DNA of 64,000 bases from Bosea sp. (in: a-proteobacteria) (GCA_023910605.1 JAAVVV010000001.1:1850698-1914697), one strand, 5' to 3'. Shown: positions 19,314 to 29,150, counted from the stretch's first letter. The notes: a model not told the origin generated them from the sequence alone. Translations and numbers: made by a program.

Positions 19314-20552
19314 CTAGCGCGGCGCAGGCTCCGGCGCGATGGCTCTAAGGCCCCACACCAGCCCCAGCATCAGATAGACATGCCGCCAGTGGTCGATGTC
19401 GATCTGCAGGCCCTGGAGCAGGGTGACAAACAGGACCGACCAGATGGCGATGGATGCGTTCTGCAGGCGCCAGCGGCGCAGCGCGATGGTCCAGCCCGCG
19501 ATCATGGTCGTGACGAACAGCGCCGCATAGGAAAAGCCGCCGAGCCAGCCATAGGAGGCGAAGGCGTTGATGAAGGTGTTGTGCGGATCTTCCGGGAAAT
19601 AGAGGCGGAAGCGCAGAGGCCCCATCCCGTTGGGCATTTCCAGCAGCATGGCGATGGAACGCAGCTGGTTGCCGAAACGGCCCTGCACGCCAAGGTCATA
19701 GGACTGGTTGAGGCTGGCGCGCTGGTTGAAGACCTCGCGGATGGGCTCGAATGAGATGGCGACCAGGAGGCCCGCCACCGCCGCCGCCACGATCAGCAGC
19801 GAGAAGCCAGCCACCCTGGCGCGCTGGGCCGCGTTCGGCGCGCTGATGAAGGTCAGTGCGAACAGCAGCAGGGTCGAGCCGACGAAGTTGCCCCAGGCCC
19901 CGCGCGAAAAGCTGAGGAAAAGCCCCAGCAGCGGCACGCTCATCAGCAGCAGCCCCGCCACCAGTCCGATGCGCCGCAGCAGGATGGCCTGAATGATGAA
20001 GATGAGCGGCAGCACGAGATAAGGCCCGAGCACGTTCGGATCCTTGAAGGTCCCGGAGGCGCGGTCATTGACACTGAACAGGCTGCCGAGCCCGGCAATG
20101 TCGAAGTAACCGAGCAGGCCCGCCGTGGTGGCGAGCCAGGCCGAGGCGATCAGCCCCCGCCGCATCGTCTCGAGCCGCCCCGCCGCGTCGTCGGACATCA
20201 AGGCCGCGAACAGGAAGGCGGTGAACATGAGATAAACGCCCACCGCGATGAAGCGCACCGATGCCGGCTCGTCCATGAAGGGGATCAGCGAGAAGATGCC
20301 GCCGATGTTGAACACGATCAGGATGACGACGAGCGGAATCACCTTGGCGTTGACGCGCAGTCCCGTGACCATGAACACGAAGACGGTGACGAGGAACATC
20401 ACCTCGTAGGGCGAGGGCTCGATCAGCGCGAAGCAGCCGCAGAAGACGAAGAACCACAGCACGCCCCGCTGCAGCCGGGCGATCGACAGGCTGTATTGCC
20501 GCGGCCCTGCGGCCGTCGCCATGCCGTAGCCGGGTTCGACCGCCGCGCTCAA
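19314..20552 (-). CDS. O-antigen ligase/polymerase family membrane protein
   Basis: A 412-residue polytopic protein with about ten hydrophobic helices and a long periplasmic loop late in the chain (about 290-345, with a LNQSYDLGVQGR segment and a RLYFPEDPHNTFINAFASYGWLG segment). The latter, with PHNTFIN, is the Wzy_C signature of O-antigen ligases and exopolysaccharide polymerases. In this locus it most likely polymerises lipid-linked repeat units. The start is a TTG at 20552 overlapping the stop of the priming transferase gene (ATTGA); an internal ATG at 20522 is the alternative. Translation is probably coupled. Confidence 0.85.
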   Translation of the reverse strand: MSAAVEPGYGMATAAGPRQYSLSIARLQRGVLWFFVFCGCFALIEPSPYEVMFLVTVFVFMVTGLRVNAKVIPLVVILIVFNIGGIFSLIPFMDEPASVRFIAVGVYLMFTAFLFAALMSDDAAGRLETMRRGLIASAWLATTAGLLGYFDIAGLGSLFSVNDRASGTFKDPNVLGPYLVLPLIFIIQAILLRRIGLVAGLLLMSVPLLGLFLSFSRGAWGNFVGSTLLLFALTFISAPNAAQRARVAGFSLLIVAAAVAGLLVAISFEPIREVFNQRASLNQSYDLGVQGRFGNQLRSIAMLLEMPNGMGPLRFRLYFPEDPHNTFINAFASYGWLGGFSYAALFVTTMIAGWTIALRRWRLQNASIAIWSVLFVTLLQGLQIDIDHWRHVYLMLGLVWGLRAIAPEPAPR

Positions 20553-22096
20553 TACGCGTTTTCCGTGTTGAAAAGCGAGATCGGCGTCATCACGAGGATG
20601 TAGAGGTCGAAGAGCACCGACCAGTTCTCGATATAGTAGAGGTCATGCTCGACGCGCCGCTGGATCTTGTCCTCGGTGTCCGTCTCGCCACGCCAGCCAT
20701 TGATCTGGGCCCAGCCGGTGATGCCGGGCTTGACCTTGTGGCGCGCGAAATAGCCATCGACCACCTGATCGTAGAGCCTGTCCTCGGCCTTGGCGTGGGC
20801 CACATGGGGGCGCGGCCCGACTAGGCTGAGATTGCCCTTGAACACCACGTTGAGCAGCTGCGGCAGCTCGTCTAGCGAGGTCTTGCGGATGAAGCGGCCG
20901 ACGCGCGTTACACGTGGATCGCCCTTCGTGACCTGCCGCGAGGCGGTCGCGTCCGCATGCTCGACATACAGGGAGCGGAACTTGAACACCTCGATCATCT
21001 CGTTATTGAAGCCGTAGCGCTTCTGCCGGAAGAAGACCGGGCCCCTGGAATCGAGTTTCACCGCCAGCGCCGTCAGCAGCATCACAGGCGAGAGCACGAT
21101 CAGCGCCAGCGCCCCCACGACGCGGTCGAAGACCATCTTCACGACCATGTCCCAGTCAGCGATGGGCTTGTCGAAGACATCAAGCACGGGCACCGCGCCG
21201 ATGTAGGAATAGGAATGGGGCCTGAATCGCAGCTTCGACATGTGCGCTGACAGGCGGATGTCGATCGGCAGCACCCAGAGCTTGCGCAGCATGTGCAGCA
21301 GCCGCTGCTCCGCAGAAATCGGCAGCGTGAAGATCACGAGGTCCAGATGGGTGCGGCGCGCGAACTCGACGAGGTCCTCGACCGTGCCGAGTTTGGGGTA
21401 GCCGCCCACCGTGTCGGGGGAGCGGTCGTCACTGCGGTCGTCGAAAACGCCGACGATGCGCACGCCTGAATCGCGCTGCGCCTCGAGCGCCTCGATCAGC
21501 CCGATGCCGGCCTCGCCCCCGCCGACGATGGCGGTGCGGCGCTCAAGCCGGCCGCTGCGGGTGAGCCTGCGCAACACCACCGACAGCGCCGCGCGCGAGG
21601 CCAGGAGCGAGGCGAGCCCACCCACATACCAGCTCACCAGCCAGACGCGGGAAACGGTGTCGCCCATCTTCAGCATGAAGAAGCAGAGCACGGCGACGAT
21701 GAACAGGGCGCTCCAGCCTGCAAAGATGCGCAAGCTCTGGGGCGCGAAGGCGCGCATGGCGCCGACATGATAAAGCTGGAGCGCCTGGAACAGCGCCACG
21801 CTTGCCACCGACATCAGCGGGATGATGATCGCGTAGGACTGCGTTAACTCCACCGCAGGGAACAGATAGAAGGCGAACACCGCCAACCCCACGAGCGCGA
21901 CCGCCAGCAGGTCGAACAGGCGCGTCAGCCCCTCGACCATGACCGGCGACATGCTCTTCTGGAACGGCAGCGCGGCGATGCGCTCGGCAAGCGGGGGCAG
22001 GGAGCCCTCGCCGCGCCGAATGGCCTGCGGTCCCGGCTCGACCGGCTCGGCGCCATGGGTCGCCTTGAGGATATCGCGGACATCGAATTGTGACAT
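20549..22096 (-). CDS. Undecaprenyl-phosphate sugar phosphotransferase, WcaJ/ExoY type
   Basis: A 515-residue polyisoprenyl-phosphate hexose-1-phosphate transferase that starts repeat-unit assembly on undecaprenyl phosphate. Order: four or five N-terminal membrane helices (about 40-190), a Rossmann-like middle ([19 protein letters not shown]), a further helix, then the catalytic sugar-transferase domain. The last has [45 protein letters not shown]-type sequence, [11 protein letters not shown] and [19 protein letters not shown]. The ATG at 22096 ([10 protein letters not shown]) is preferred over an upstream TTG at 22138. Confidence 0.93.
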   Translation of the reverse strand: MSQFDVRDILKATHGAEPVEPGPQAIRRGEGSLPPLAERIAALPFQKSMSPVMVEGLTRLFDLLAVALVGLAVFAFYLFPAVELTQSYAIIIPLMSVASVALFQALQLYHVGAMRAFAPQSLRIFAGWSALFIVAVLCFFMLKMGDTVSRVWLVSWYVGGLASLLASRAALSVVLRRLTRSGRLERRTAIVGGGEAGIGLIEALEAQRDSGVRIVGVFDDRSDDRSPDTVGGYPKLGTVEDLVEFARRTHLDLVIFTLPISAEQRLLHMLRKLWVLPIDIRLSAHMSKLRFRPHSYSYIGAVPVLDVFDKPIADWDMVVKMVFDRVVGALALIVLSPVMLLTALAVKLDSRGPVFFRQKRYGFNNEMIEVFKFRSLYVEHADATASRQVTKGDPRVTRVGRFIRKTSLDELPQLLNVVFKGNLSLVGPRPHVAHAKAEDRLYDQVVDGYFARHKVKPGITGWAQINGWRGETDTEDKIQRRVEHDLYYIENWSVLFDLYILVMTPISLFNTENAY

Positions 22097-22182
22097 GGGT
22101 TGCGGTCCGGAGCCGTTCACTTTGCAGCGTGGAAGCAAAAGATGTTTAGCATTGAAACCTAGACGAACGCTTAAGGGTCCGC

Positions 22183-23373
22183 TCAGGGCGCCGGGCGCGC
22201 CCGGCGCTCCAGGGCCGAGCGATAGCCTTCGATCGCGCCGGTGATCATCTGGTCGAGCGTGAAGTGCCGTCGCACGAAGCCAGCGAGATCCGCGGCCTCC
22301 GCCTTGAGCTCGGTGTCGGATTTGGCCAGCGCGGTCCTGAGCGCGAGGCGCAGCGCTTCGGGATCGTTGGGGGGGATCAGCCGCTGGCGATGGTCCGGGC
22401 CGTAGATCTCCGGGATGCCGCCCACATTGGTGGAGACAAGCGGCTGCGCCGCCGCCGCCGCCTCAAGGATCACGTAAGGCAGCGATTCCGCCCGCGATGG
22501 CACGACCATGAAACGGGCGCGGGCCAGCGCCGCCCTGATCGGGCCGGGCGGAGCCCAGGTGATCTGCTCGGCCACGCCAAGCGCCGACGCCATCTGCTTC
22601 AACAGCGCGTCATCGGGGCCGGAGCCGACCATCAGCAGGCTGGGCGTCAGCCTGTCGGCGCTCTTGAGCCGGCGAAGTGCGTCGATAAGCGTATCGATGC
22701 CCTTCGCGGAGCGCAGCTCGCCCAGATACACCATGTCGAAGCTGGCCCCGCTGTTGTCGATCGGCACGAACTCGTCCTCGGCGACGCCATTGAGCACGAT
22801 GCGGTGCCCGTTGCGCGGCTTGCGCCCGACATAGGCCTCGAAGCGTCCGAGGATGAAGCGGCTCTCGAAGGTGAACAGGTCGGTGGCCGGCTCCAGCAGG
22901 CGCTCCACGCCCATGTAGAAGCGATGCACCATGGTTCCGGGCTTGTAGTTGAAGCTGCCACCATGGGGCGTGTAGGCGGTTGCGTAGGCGCGGCGGCTGT
23001 CGAGGCGGGCAGGCAGGCGGCCATAGACGCCGCCCTTCGAGCCATGGGTATGGATGATGTCGGGGTTCACGGCCCGCCGCGTCTCGACGAAGCTACGAAG
23101 GGCCTTGAGGTCGGACATGCCAGGGTAGCGCGTCATGGGCACCCGCGTCAGCCCCAGCGCAAGCCTGGGCGCCAGTTCGGCCAGCACGTCGGCGGCCCTG
23201 GTTCCCCCCGTGCTCGAATCGCAGAAAATTCCCACTTCATGGCCGAGCGCGATCTGCCCCTGGGTCAGGTCGATGACATTGCGAAAAAGCCCGCCAAGCG
23301 GCGCGCGGAACACATGCAGGATGCGCAGCCGCTCCGGTGCGGCAGGCGCAGGCATGGGGTCCTTGCCGGTCAT
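22183..23373 (-). CDS. Glycosyltransferase family 4 protein
   Basis: A 396-residue GT-B glycosyltransferase. The N-terminal domain begins RILHVFRAPLGGLFRNVIDL. The C-terminal donor-binding domain shows FDMVYLGELRSAKGIDTLIDAL, LLMVGSGPDD and the GT4 E-x7-E region in PSRAESLPYVILEAAAAAQPLVSTNVGGIPEI. It should add a sugar to the lipid-linked intermediate made by the downstream priming transferase. It lies 8 bp after the Wza-type gene and ends 86 bp before the WcaJ-type gene. Donor and linkage cannot be read from sequence. Confidence 0.9.
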   Translation of the reverse strand: MTGKDPMPAPAAPERLRILHVFRAPLGGLFRNVIDLTQGQIALGHEVGIFCDSSTGGTRAADVLAELAPRLALGLTRVPMTRYPGMSDLKALRSFVETRRAVNPDIIHTHGSKGGVYGRLPARLDSRRAYATAYTPHGGSFNYKPGTMVHRFYMGVERLLEPATDLFTFESRFILGRFEAYVGRKPRNGHRIVLNGVAEDEFVPIDNSGASFDMVYLGELRSAKGIDTLIDALRRLKSADRLTPSLLMVGSGPDDALLKQMASALGVAEQITWAPPGPIRAALARARFMVVPSRAESLPYVILEAAAAAQPLVSTNVGGIPEIYGPDHRQRLIPPNDPEALRLALRTALAKSDTELKAEAADLAGFVRRHFTLDQMITGAIEGYRSALERRARPAP

Positions 23374-23381
23374 GAAGGATC

Positions 23382-23948
23382 TCAGAACCAGCGTTCGCGG
23401 ATGGTGATGGTGTCGCCCGGCAGCACAGGCTGGCTCAGGGGCACATGGCCCGTCACGATCTCGCCGTTCACTTCGCGCGTGATGACCGCCACCTGCCGGT
23501 CGCCGCGCGGCGTGAAACCGCCGGCTATCGCCACCGCCGTCTGCACGGTCATGCCGTTGACATAGGGAAACTGGCCCGAACTGGTGACTTCCCCGAGGAT
23601 GAAAAATGGACGGTAGGAATCCACCTCCACCGAAACCTTGGGCTCGCGCAGGAAACCGCCGCGCAAGCGGGCCTCGATCTGGCGCTCGAGCTGGCCGGTG
23701 GTCCGTCCCGTGGCCTCCACGGCCCCGATCAGGGGCATCGAGATGCGGCCCTGGCTGTCCACCGCATAGACATTGGAAAGATTGTCCTGCCCGAACACGA
23801 TGATGCGCAGGCGGTCGCCGGTGGCGAGCTGGTAGGGCGCGCGCGGCTCATGAGCACTGGCGAACTCGGCGACGAATTCATGGCGCGACGCGCAGCCGCC
23901 CGCGAGCAGGCCGCAGACGACAAGTGCCAGGATGAAGGGCCGGGACAT
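23382..23948 (-). CDS. Polysaccharide export lipoprotein, Wza/ExoF type
   Basis: A 188-residue lipoprotein: signal peptide ending LLAGGC (Cys19), then the polysaccharide export domain (YQLATGDRLRIIVFGQDNLSNVYAVDSQGRISMPLIGAVEATG) and a SLBB segment (SGQFPYVNGMTVQTAVAIAGGFTPRGDR). Such proteins form the outer-membrane channel for capsule or exopolysaccharide. It is first in the minus-strand run and divergent from the chain-length protein gene, with a 180-bp shared control region. Confidence 0.92.
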   Translation of the reverse strand: MSRPFILALVVCGLLAGGCASRHEFVAEFASAHEPRAPYQLATGDRLRIIVFGQDNLSNVYAVDSQGRISMPLIGAVEATGRTTGQLERQIEARLRGGFLREPKVSVEVDSYRPFFILGEVTSSGQFPYVNGMTVQTAVAIAGGFTPRGDRQVAVITREVNGEIVTGHVPLSQPVLPGDTITIRERWF

Positions 23949-24128
23949 GGGCTACACCGTGGGAAACGCTGAACAGGAGGGTGCTCGACAGGTAGCCTGA
24001 TAATAGTTCGGTAGGGTTAACAAATGCCTCACCACAGCAATGCTGATCTTGAATGATGCAGCGAGCCGGTGCTCTTAACGCAACATCAACCTTAATCAGC
24101 CGTAATCGACCCCAGTGATAGGGTCAGT

Positions 24129-26393
24129 ATGAATGAGTCCGCCATGACAACGGTCGATGCGTCGGCGCAGCACAACCACGGCATCGCGCAGCCCAGCCGG
24201 CAGCAGGCGGGCGATGGCATGCTTGACCTCAATGCCCTCTGGCGCGCCATCGGCGCTCACAAGGCCTGGATCATCATTCCGACCCTGCTCGTGCTGGTGG
24301 CGTCGGTTGTCGTCGTCCACCTCGTCACGCCCCGCTACACGGGCGAGGCGCGCATTCTTCTGGAGAGCCGCGACGGCTTCTACACCCGTCCCGCCGGCGA
24401 TCGCGACGGCGGCGGCGATCGCATCGACGCAGAGGCCGTCCTCAGCCAGGTTCAGGTCGTGATGTCGCGCGACCTGGCGCGGGAGTCCATCCGCCGGCTC
24501 AAGCTCGTCGGCAATCCCGAATTCGACTCCGGAGCAGGCCTGTTCGGCAGCATCGAGCAACTGATGGTGCAGATCGGGCTTGCACGCAATCCGGCCGACC
24601 GCACGCCCGAAGATCGCGTGCTCGAGAAATTCTACGACGCGCTGCTGGTGTTCCCGGTGGCGCGCTCGCGCATTGTCGCCATCGAGTTCCAGTCCCGCGA
24701 TGCCGAGCTGGCCGCCAAGGCTGCGAACACCATCGCCGCCGTCTATCTTGAATCCCAGGAGACGGCAAAGAAAGACAATGCCCGTGGCGCCTCCAGCTGG
24801 CTTGGCGGGGCCATCACGCCCCTGCGCCAGAAGGTCCAGGAAGCCGAGGCCCGCGTCGAGGAGTTCCGCGCCCGCTCCGGCCTGCTGATGGGCGCCAACA
24901 ACACCACGATCACCCAGCAGCAGCTCGCCGACCTCTCCCAGCAATTGTCCGCCGCGCGGGCGGTGCAGTCGGATTCGCAAGCCAGGGCCCGCATCCTGCG
25001 CGATGCCATCCGCGCCGGACGGACCTTCGAGGTGCCGGATGTCGCGAACAACGAGCTGGTGCGCCGCCTGGTCGAACAGCGCGTCAACCTGCGCGCCCAG
25101 ATCGCGCTGGAGAGCCGCACCCTCCTGCCCGAGCATCCGCGCATCAAGGAGCTCACGGCCCAGATCACGGATCTGGAAAGCCAGATCAGGGCCGTTGCCG
25201 AGCGCACCGTGAGGACGCTTGAGAACGAGGCGCGCATCGCCGGCTCGCGTGTCGAGACGGTCGCAGCGACGATCGAGGCCCAGAAGCGCACTGTCGGCGA
25301 GGCCAATGAGAGCGATGTCCAGCTCCGTGCCCTGGAGCGCGAGGCGCGGACCCAGCGCGAACAGCTCGAGCAGTTCCTGGCCCGCCAGCGCGACGCTCTG
25401 GCGCGGGATGCCGACAACGCCAATCCGGCCGATGCGCGCATCATCTCCCGCGCCATCACGCCGATGACGCCGAGCTTCCCCAAGAAGGCGCCGACTGTCG
25501 CCGTGACCACGCTGGCGACCTTCTTCCTCGCGCTGTCGGTGGTGGTTTCGCGCGAACTTCTCTCCGGTCGCGTGGTGCAGCCCGCCCAACCCGCCGGCCC
25601 CGTGCCGCAGCCCGAAGCCGTGCGCCATGGCACTGCGCGCTTTTCCGCCCGCCGCAGGGCCGAGCCGGGCCTCGATCGTGATGGCGCCGGCGCTGACCCT
25701 TCCGCGGAGCCTGCTCCCGCCGCCCGCGACATGCGCAGGGCGCGCGTCGCCGGCCTCATCGCCCATGCTGGCCGGCTCAGCCACCTGCGCCTCATGACGG
25801 ATGACGCCGCCGGCTGGGCCGATCAGGTGGCCGCTTGCGTCGGTCCCGTGCCGGAGGGCAAGGGCTCGCGGCTGATGGTCCTCGATGCCGGCACGCAGGC
25901 CGGCGCAGCCCAGCTTCTGGGGGCGGAACTCGCCGAGGATGCGCCGACCGTGCTGATCGATCTGACCGCCGGCGAGCGCTCGCGCCGCGAGGGCATGTCC
26001 GAACTGCTCTCGGGCGATGCCAGCTTCGCCTCCATCATCGATCGCGATCCGCAGAGCCGGCTGCACATCATCACGGCCGGGCGCGCGGGCCGCGAGGCCG
26101 TGATCGGCGCCGACGAAGTGCTGGATCTCGCCCTCGATGCCCTGGCCGACGCCTATCGCCATGTGCTGATCGAGGTTTCGACCCGCGACATCCATCGCTT
26201 CCATGGCAAGCTGATGCCGTTGGTGGACGGCGCGCTGGTGCTGGCCGATCAATTCTCCAACGGCCACGCGGTGGAAACCGCCTATCGCCTCAGCGAAGGC
26301 AACGAACTGCCCGTGACCATCGCTGTGTTCGAGGACAGGGCCATGGCGGCCCCGAATTTCAGGCCTGGCTCGCGCCAGCCGCTCGAGGTGTGA
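24129..26393 (+). CDS. Wzz/GumC-type exopolysaccharide chain-length protein with degenerate kinase-like domain
   Basis: A 754-residue inner-membrane protein. Helix one is at about 46-66 (WIIIPTLLVLVASVVVVHLV) with the Wzz motif PRYTGEARILLES after it. A long periplasmic coiled coil (about 235-440) follows, then a second helix at about 456-476. The C-terminal 250 residues resemble the cytoplasmic tyrosine-kinase domain of Wzc/ExoP in layout (LMVLDAGTQAGAAQLLGAEL, APTVLIDLTAGE). No Walker A GxxGxGKT is present and there is no C-terminal tyrosine cluster, so it is probably not an active kinase. Its 3' end overlaps the convergent acetyltransferase gene by 35 bp. Confidence 0.88.
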   Translation: MNESAMTTVDASAQHNHGIAQPSRQQAGDGMLDLNALWRAIGAHKAWIIIPTLLVLVASVVVVHLVTPRYTGEARILLESRDGFYTRPAGDRDGGGDRIDAEAVLSQVQVVMSRDLARESIRRLKLVGNPEFDSGAGLFGSIEQLMVQIGLARNPADRTPEDRVLEKFYDALLVFPVARSRIVAIEFQSRDAELAAKAANTIAAVYLESQETAKKDNARGASSWLGGAITPLRQKVQEAEARVEEFRARSGLLMGANNTTITQQQLADLSQQLSAARAVQSDSQARARILRDAIRAGRTFEVPDVANNELVRRLVEQRVNLRAQIALESRTLLPEHPRIKELTAQITDLESQIRAVAERTVRTLENEARIAGSRVETVAATIEAQKRTVGEANESDVQLRALEREARTQREQLEQFLARQRDALARDADNANPADARIISRAITPMTPSFPKKAPTVAVTTLATFFLALSVVVSRELLSGRVVQPAQPAGPVPQPEAVRHGTARFSARRRAEPGLDRDGAGADPSAEPAPAARDMRRARVAGLIAHAGRLSHLRLMTDDAAGWADQVAACVGPVPEGKGSRLMVLDAGTQAGAAQLLGAELAEDAPTVLIDLTAGERSRREGMSELLSGDASFASIIDRDPQSRLHIITAGRAGREAVIGADEVLDLALDALADAYRHVLIEVSTRDIHRFHGKLMPLVDGALVLADQFSNGHAVETAYRLSEGNELPVTIAVFEDRAMAAPNFRPGSRQPLEV

Positions 26394-27579
26394 AGAGCCG
26401 GCGCAGCTGGCTCACCCGCATTGCGAGCGCATGCAGCCGGGGCGAGCGCTTGACCGCGCCTTTCGCCTGCTGCGCCAGCCGCAGCACGGCCGCCACGATC
26501 TGCCCGCGTCCGCTCATGGCGACGAAGCTGTCGACGAGTTCCTCGGTCTGTTCGCAGATTGTGGTCTTGTAGCGCGCCTCCCCGACGCCAAGATCAAAGC
26601 AGCTGCGACCGGCCGCGCATTGCTGGCGGATCAGGTCCACCAGCAGCAATTCTCCCGGACTGACCTTTATCACGCCCGGATCAGGCTCGAAGGATGTGGC
26701 CATCCCGCTGAAGCGGCCCTGCGACACCGCTCCGACATAGGTGGCGATGAGGACGCCGTTCAGCTCCAGCGCCGCCAGCTCCAGCGCTTCCGCCTGACCA
26801 TCGAGGCCGCTGGCGCAGCGCAGGAAAGCGCGGATGCCCGGATGCTGGAACGGGTCGTGTACGCCCATGGCGCTGAAGCGTTGCGACTTCTGCCTCAGGA
26901 ACGCCTCGAGGATGCGCTCCTTGTCAGCATCGCTCCGTGCGATGAAATGGCGCGACGGTCCCATCTCCAGAAACCGGGCGCGCTTGGTCTTGTGCTTCTT
27001 GCGCGCATGTCTGCTCATGGCCTTCCGGATCGTGGCGTCCCCATCGCCGCTAAGGGCCAGCTTGAAGGCCTGGCTCGGGCTTGGCCTGGCCTCCAGCAGC
27101 GCCAGCGGATTTCGCCCGCCATCCCAGGCTACAGGCTGGTTGGTGAGCATGAAGGCATCGACCCCGCCCAGCGCCCTGGCGCAGGCCTCCAGCATCGCGC
27201 GGGCATCCGCGGCTGTGAGGCCGGCCATCGCGCCTTTCGCATAGACGCCCATGTGAAAGTTTGCATGCTTGCCGCCGACGAAGGCCGCAAGCGTGATGCC
27301 GCGCCAGCGCCAGAGCGCGAAGGGCAGGACCGCCATCGGCCGGCCGCAGGATGCGCGGAATGTGACGACCCGCAGCGCCGCACCGTCCATGGCATGGCGG
27401 GCAAAGGCGCTGACCCAGTCGAAGCGCTGGTAGGGCGTCACATGGCCATGCTCCTCGAGCGCGCGCCACGCCGCCTCGGCTGCATCGAGCCCGGTCGCCT
27501 GCGCGGTCCAGTCGAGCGCCGCTGGGCCACTCCGCGCCGGCGTCGCGGCCGCGTGGTCACGGAAGGCGAACGCACTCAT
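26359..27579 (-). CDS. GNAT-family acetyltransferase (BioF2-like/CelD class)
   Basis: A 406-residue protein of the FemAB/GNAT-like class found in exopolysaccharide and cellulose loci. Recognisable segments are VLPFALWRWRGITLAAFVGGKHANFHMGVY in the N-terminal half. In the C-terminal half (about 215-335) the GNAT-like fold has FLRCASGLDGQAEALELAALELNGVLIATYVG and CFDLGVGEARYKTTICEQTEELVDSF. By context it may acylate a sugar of the exopolymer; the acyl donor and target are unknown. It runs against the chain-length gene with a 35-bp 3' overlap. Confidence 0.85.
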   Translation of the reverse strand: MSAFAFRDHAAATPARSGPAALDWTAQATGLDAAEAAWRALEEHGHVTPYQRFDWVSAFARHAMDGAALRVVTFRASCGRPMAVLPFALWRWRGITLAAFVGGKHANFHMGVYAKGAMAGLTAADARAMLEACARALGGVDAFMLTNQPVAWDGGRNPLALLEARPSPSQAFKLALSGDGDATIRKAMSRHARKKHKTKRARFLEMGPSRHFIARSDADKERILEAFLRQKSQRFSAMGVHDPFQHPGIRAFLRCASGLDGQAEALELAALELNGVLIATYVGAVSQGRFSGMATSFEPDPGVIKVSPGELLLVDLIRQQCAAGRSCFDLGVGEARYKTTICEQTEELVDSFVAMSGRGQIVAAVLRLAQQAKGAVKRSPRLHALAMRVSQLRRLFTPRAAGASQA

Positions 27580-27695
27580 GTCCCGTCCCTTGTCGCGGGC
27601 CTCTTAACCCGGCCTTGAACGGAACAGTGCAAACTGCGCCGAGGTCAAACAATTCGCGCCATCACACTGAACGTTTTGACAATGCGAGCCTGCGG

Positions 27696-28748
27696 ATGAA
27701 CCTGCGCCATACAGCCTTCGCCGGCGTGTTCAGGGCGATCACTCTCAGCGGCGCCCATCGCTGGGGCAGGGGGCTTGCGCAGGGCGTCGGCGCGATCCTG
27801 ATGATGCACCATGTGCGGCCCTGGCGCTGCGATGGCTTCGCACCGAACCGGCTGCTCGAAATCACGCCCGAATGGCTGGATGAGGCGCTGTCTGTGATCC
27901 GCGCGGAAGGCTTCGACATCGTGGACATGGACGAGATGGCGTCGCTGCCGGCCGCGCCGCGCCGCGATCGCTTCGCCGTGGCGCTGACCTTCGATGATGG
28001 CTACCGCGACAATGTCGACCATGCGCTGCCTGTTCTGTGTCGCCATGGCGCGCCGTGGACAGCCTATGTCACGACCGGGTTCGCGGATGGAACGGCCTCG
28101 CTCTGGTGGCTGGAGCTGGAGGAGGCGATCCGCGCGCTGCCCAGGGTGCAGCTGGTCATCGGCGGCGCCATCCACGATCACCTCACGGCCACCCCCATGC
28201 AGAAGCAAGCCGCCTTCGCGGAGATCTACTGGGCTTTGCGCGCCCGGCCCGAGGCCGAGCTGCGGGCCGGCGTCGCGCGTCTTGCGGCGGAGGCGGGCGT
28301 GGATGGCCCAGCCCTCACCCGCGCGCTTTGCCTCGATTGGGACGGCCTGCGTGAGCTTGCCCGCGAGCCTTCCGTCACCATCGGCGCGCACACCATGACT
28401 CATCCGATGCTGGCGCGGCACCCGCTCCACGTGGCCCAGCCGGAAATCGTGGGGGCCAGATACCGGATCGAGTTCGAGCTTGGCCAGCCCGTGCATCACC
28501 TGGCCTATCCGGTCGGCGACCGCAGTTCGGCCGGCCCGCGCGAGTTCGACATCGCGCGCCTGTCAGGCTTCCGCACCGCGGTGACGACGCGGCCCGGCCA
28601 TGTCTTCACCGGGCATTCCGAGCATGGCCATGCCTTGCCGCGCGTGTCGCTCAACGGCTTCCACCAGAATGCCCCTTCCTTGAAGGCGATGCTTTCGGGG
28701 CTGCCCTTCGCTCTGCTGAACCGGGGGCGGCGGCTTGATGTGGCGTGA
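27696..28748 (+). CDS. Polysaccharide deacetylase family protein (NodB homology)
   Basis: About 350 residues with a carbohydrate esterase 4 NodB domain. The catalytic metal Asp pair is in ALTFDDGYRDNVDHALPVL; metal-binding histidines follow as TIGAHTMTHPML. LAYPVG and the LSGFRTAVTTRPGH segment complete the barrel. It would remove N-acetyl groups from the exopolymer or its precursors. No signal peptide is obvious. The frame is open from a TTG at 27615; I chose the ATG at 27696 because the residues before it look non-conserved, but the start is uncertain. Confidence 0.88.
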   Translation: MNLRHTAFAGVFRAITLSGAHRWGRGLAQGVGAILMMHHVRPWRCDGFAPNRLLEITPEWLDEALSVIRAEGFDIVDMDEMASLPAAPRRDRFAVALTFDDGYRDNVDHALPVLCRHGAPWTAYVTTGFADGTASLWWLELEEAIRALPRVQLVIGGAIHDHLTATPMQKQAAFAEIYWALRARPEAELRAGVARLAAEAGVDGPALTRALCLDWDGLRELAREPSVTIGAHTMTHPMLARHPLHVAQPEIVGARYRIEFELGQPVHHLAYPVGDRSSAGPREFDIARLSGFRTAVTTRPGHVFTGHSEHGHALPRVSLNGFHQNAPSLKAMLSGLPFALLNRGRRLDVA

Positions 28749-28756
28749 TCGCCGCC

Positions 28757-28993
28757 TCAGCGCGGCAGAACCTGCGGCGGCTCCTCGCCCGGATCGGGCT
28801 TTTCCATCCACTTGATCAGCGGCATCAGGGGCACGACCCAGAACAGGCCCAGCAAGCAGTACCAGAGCGTCTGCCAGAAGGTGGAGGCTTCCGTGATGCG
28901 CCCCTGCGCCAGCGCCATGGCCATCAGCGCGTAGACGCAGACGAACACGACCATGACGACCGCTCCGACCAGCTTGCGTTGTCTCTTGCGCAT
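28757..28993 (-). CDS. DUF2842 family small membrane protein
   Basis: A 78-residue protein with two hydrophobic helices (about 8-30 and 41-63) flanked by basic MRKRQRK and acidic MEKPDPGEEP ends, matching DUF2842. The ATG at 28991-28993 has a strong GAGGAG 6 nt upstream, which decides the start over a longer open frame. In Hyphomicrobiales this small gene often lies beside cox15, as here (divergent). Function unknown. Confidence 0.8.
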   Translation of the reverse strand: MRKRQRKLVGAVVMVVFVCVYALMAMALAQGRITEASTFWQTLWYCLLGLFWVVPLMPLIKWMEKPDPGEEPPQVLPR

Positions 28994-29114
28994 GGGTGCT
29001 CCTCGCCTTGCCTGGCGGCCTGATAGAACACTTGGCGCTCTGCGCCAGAGCGCGCAAGGACGCAGGCGATGGTTTCTGCCCGGCTTGCGCCGCGCCCCTG
29101 CGCCGAAACGCGCC

Positions 29115-29143
29115 TTGAGCTTGCCGTGCGCGGGGTCTAAACC
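29115..29143 (+). promoter_or_regulatory. Possible promoter of ctaA/cox15, perhaps leaderless
   Basis: TTGAGC (29115-29120) is followed after 17 bp by TAAACC (29138-29143), and the start codon lies only 7 bp beyond. If used, the transcript would begin at or next to the ATG. There is no purine-rich ribosome site before the ATG at 29151, which agrees with a leaderless mRNA. The -10 match is weak. Confidence 0.3.
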
Positions 29144-29150
29144 GCCGCGC

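Noticed and set aside
24096-26267. Minus-strand open frame of over 700 codons opposite the chain-length gene
   Set aside because: No recognisable domain; composition is that of an antisense shadow of a GC-rich gene.
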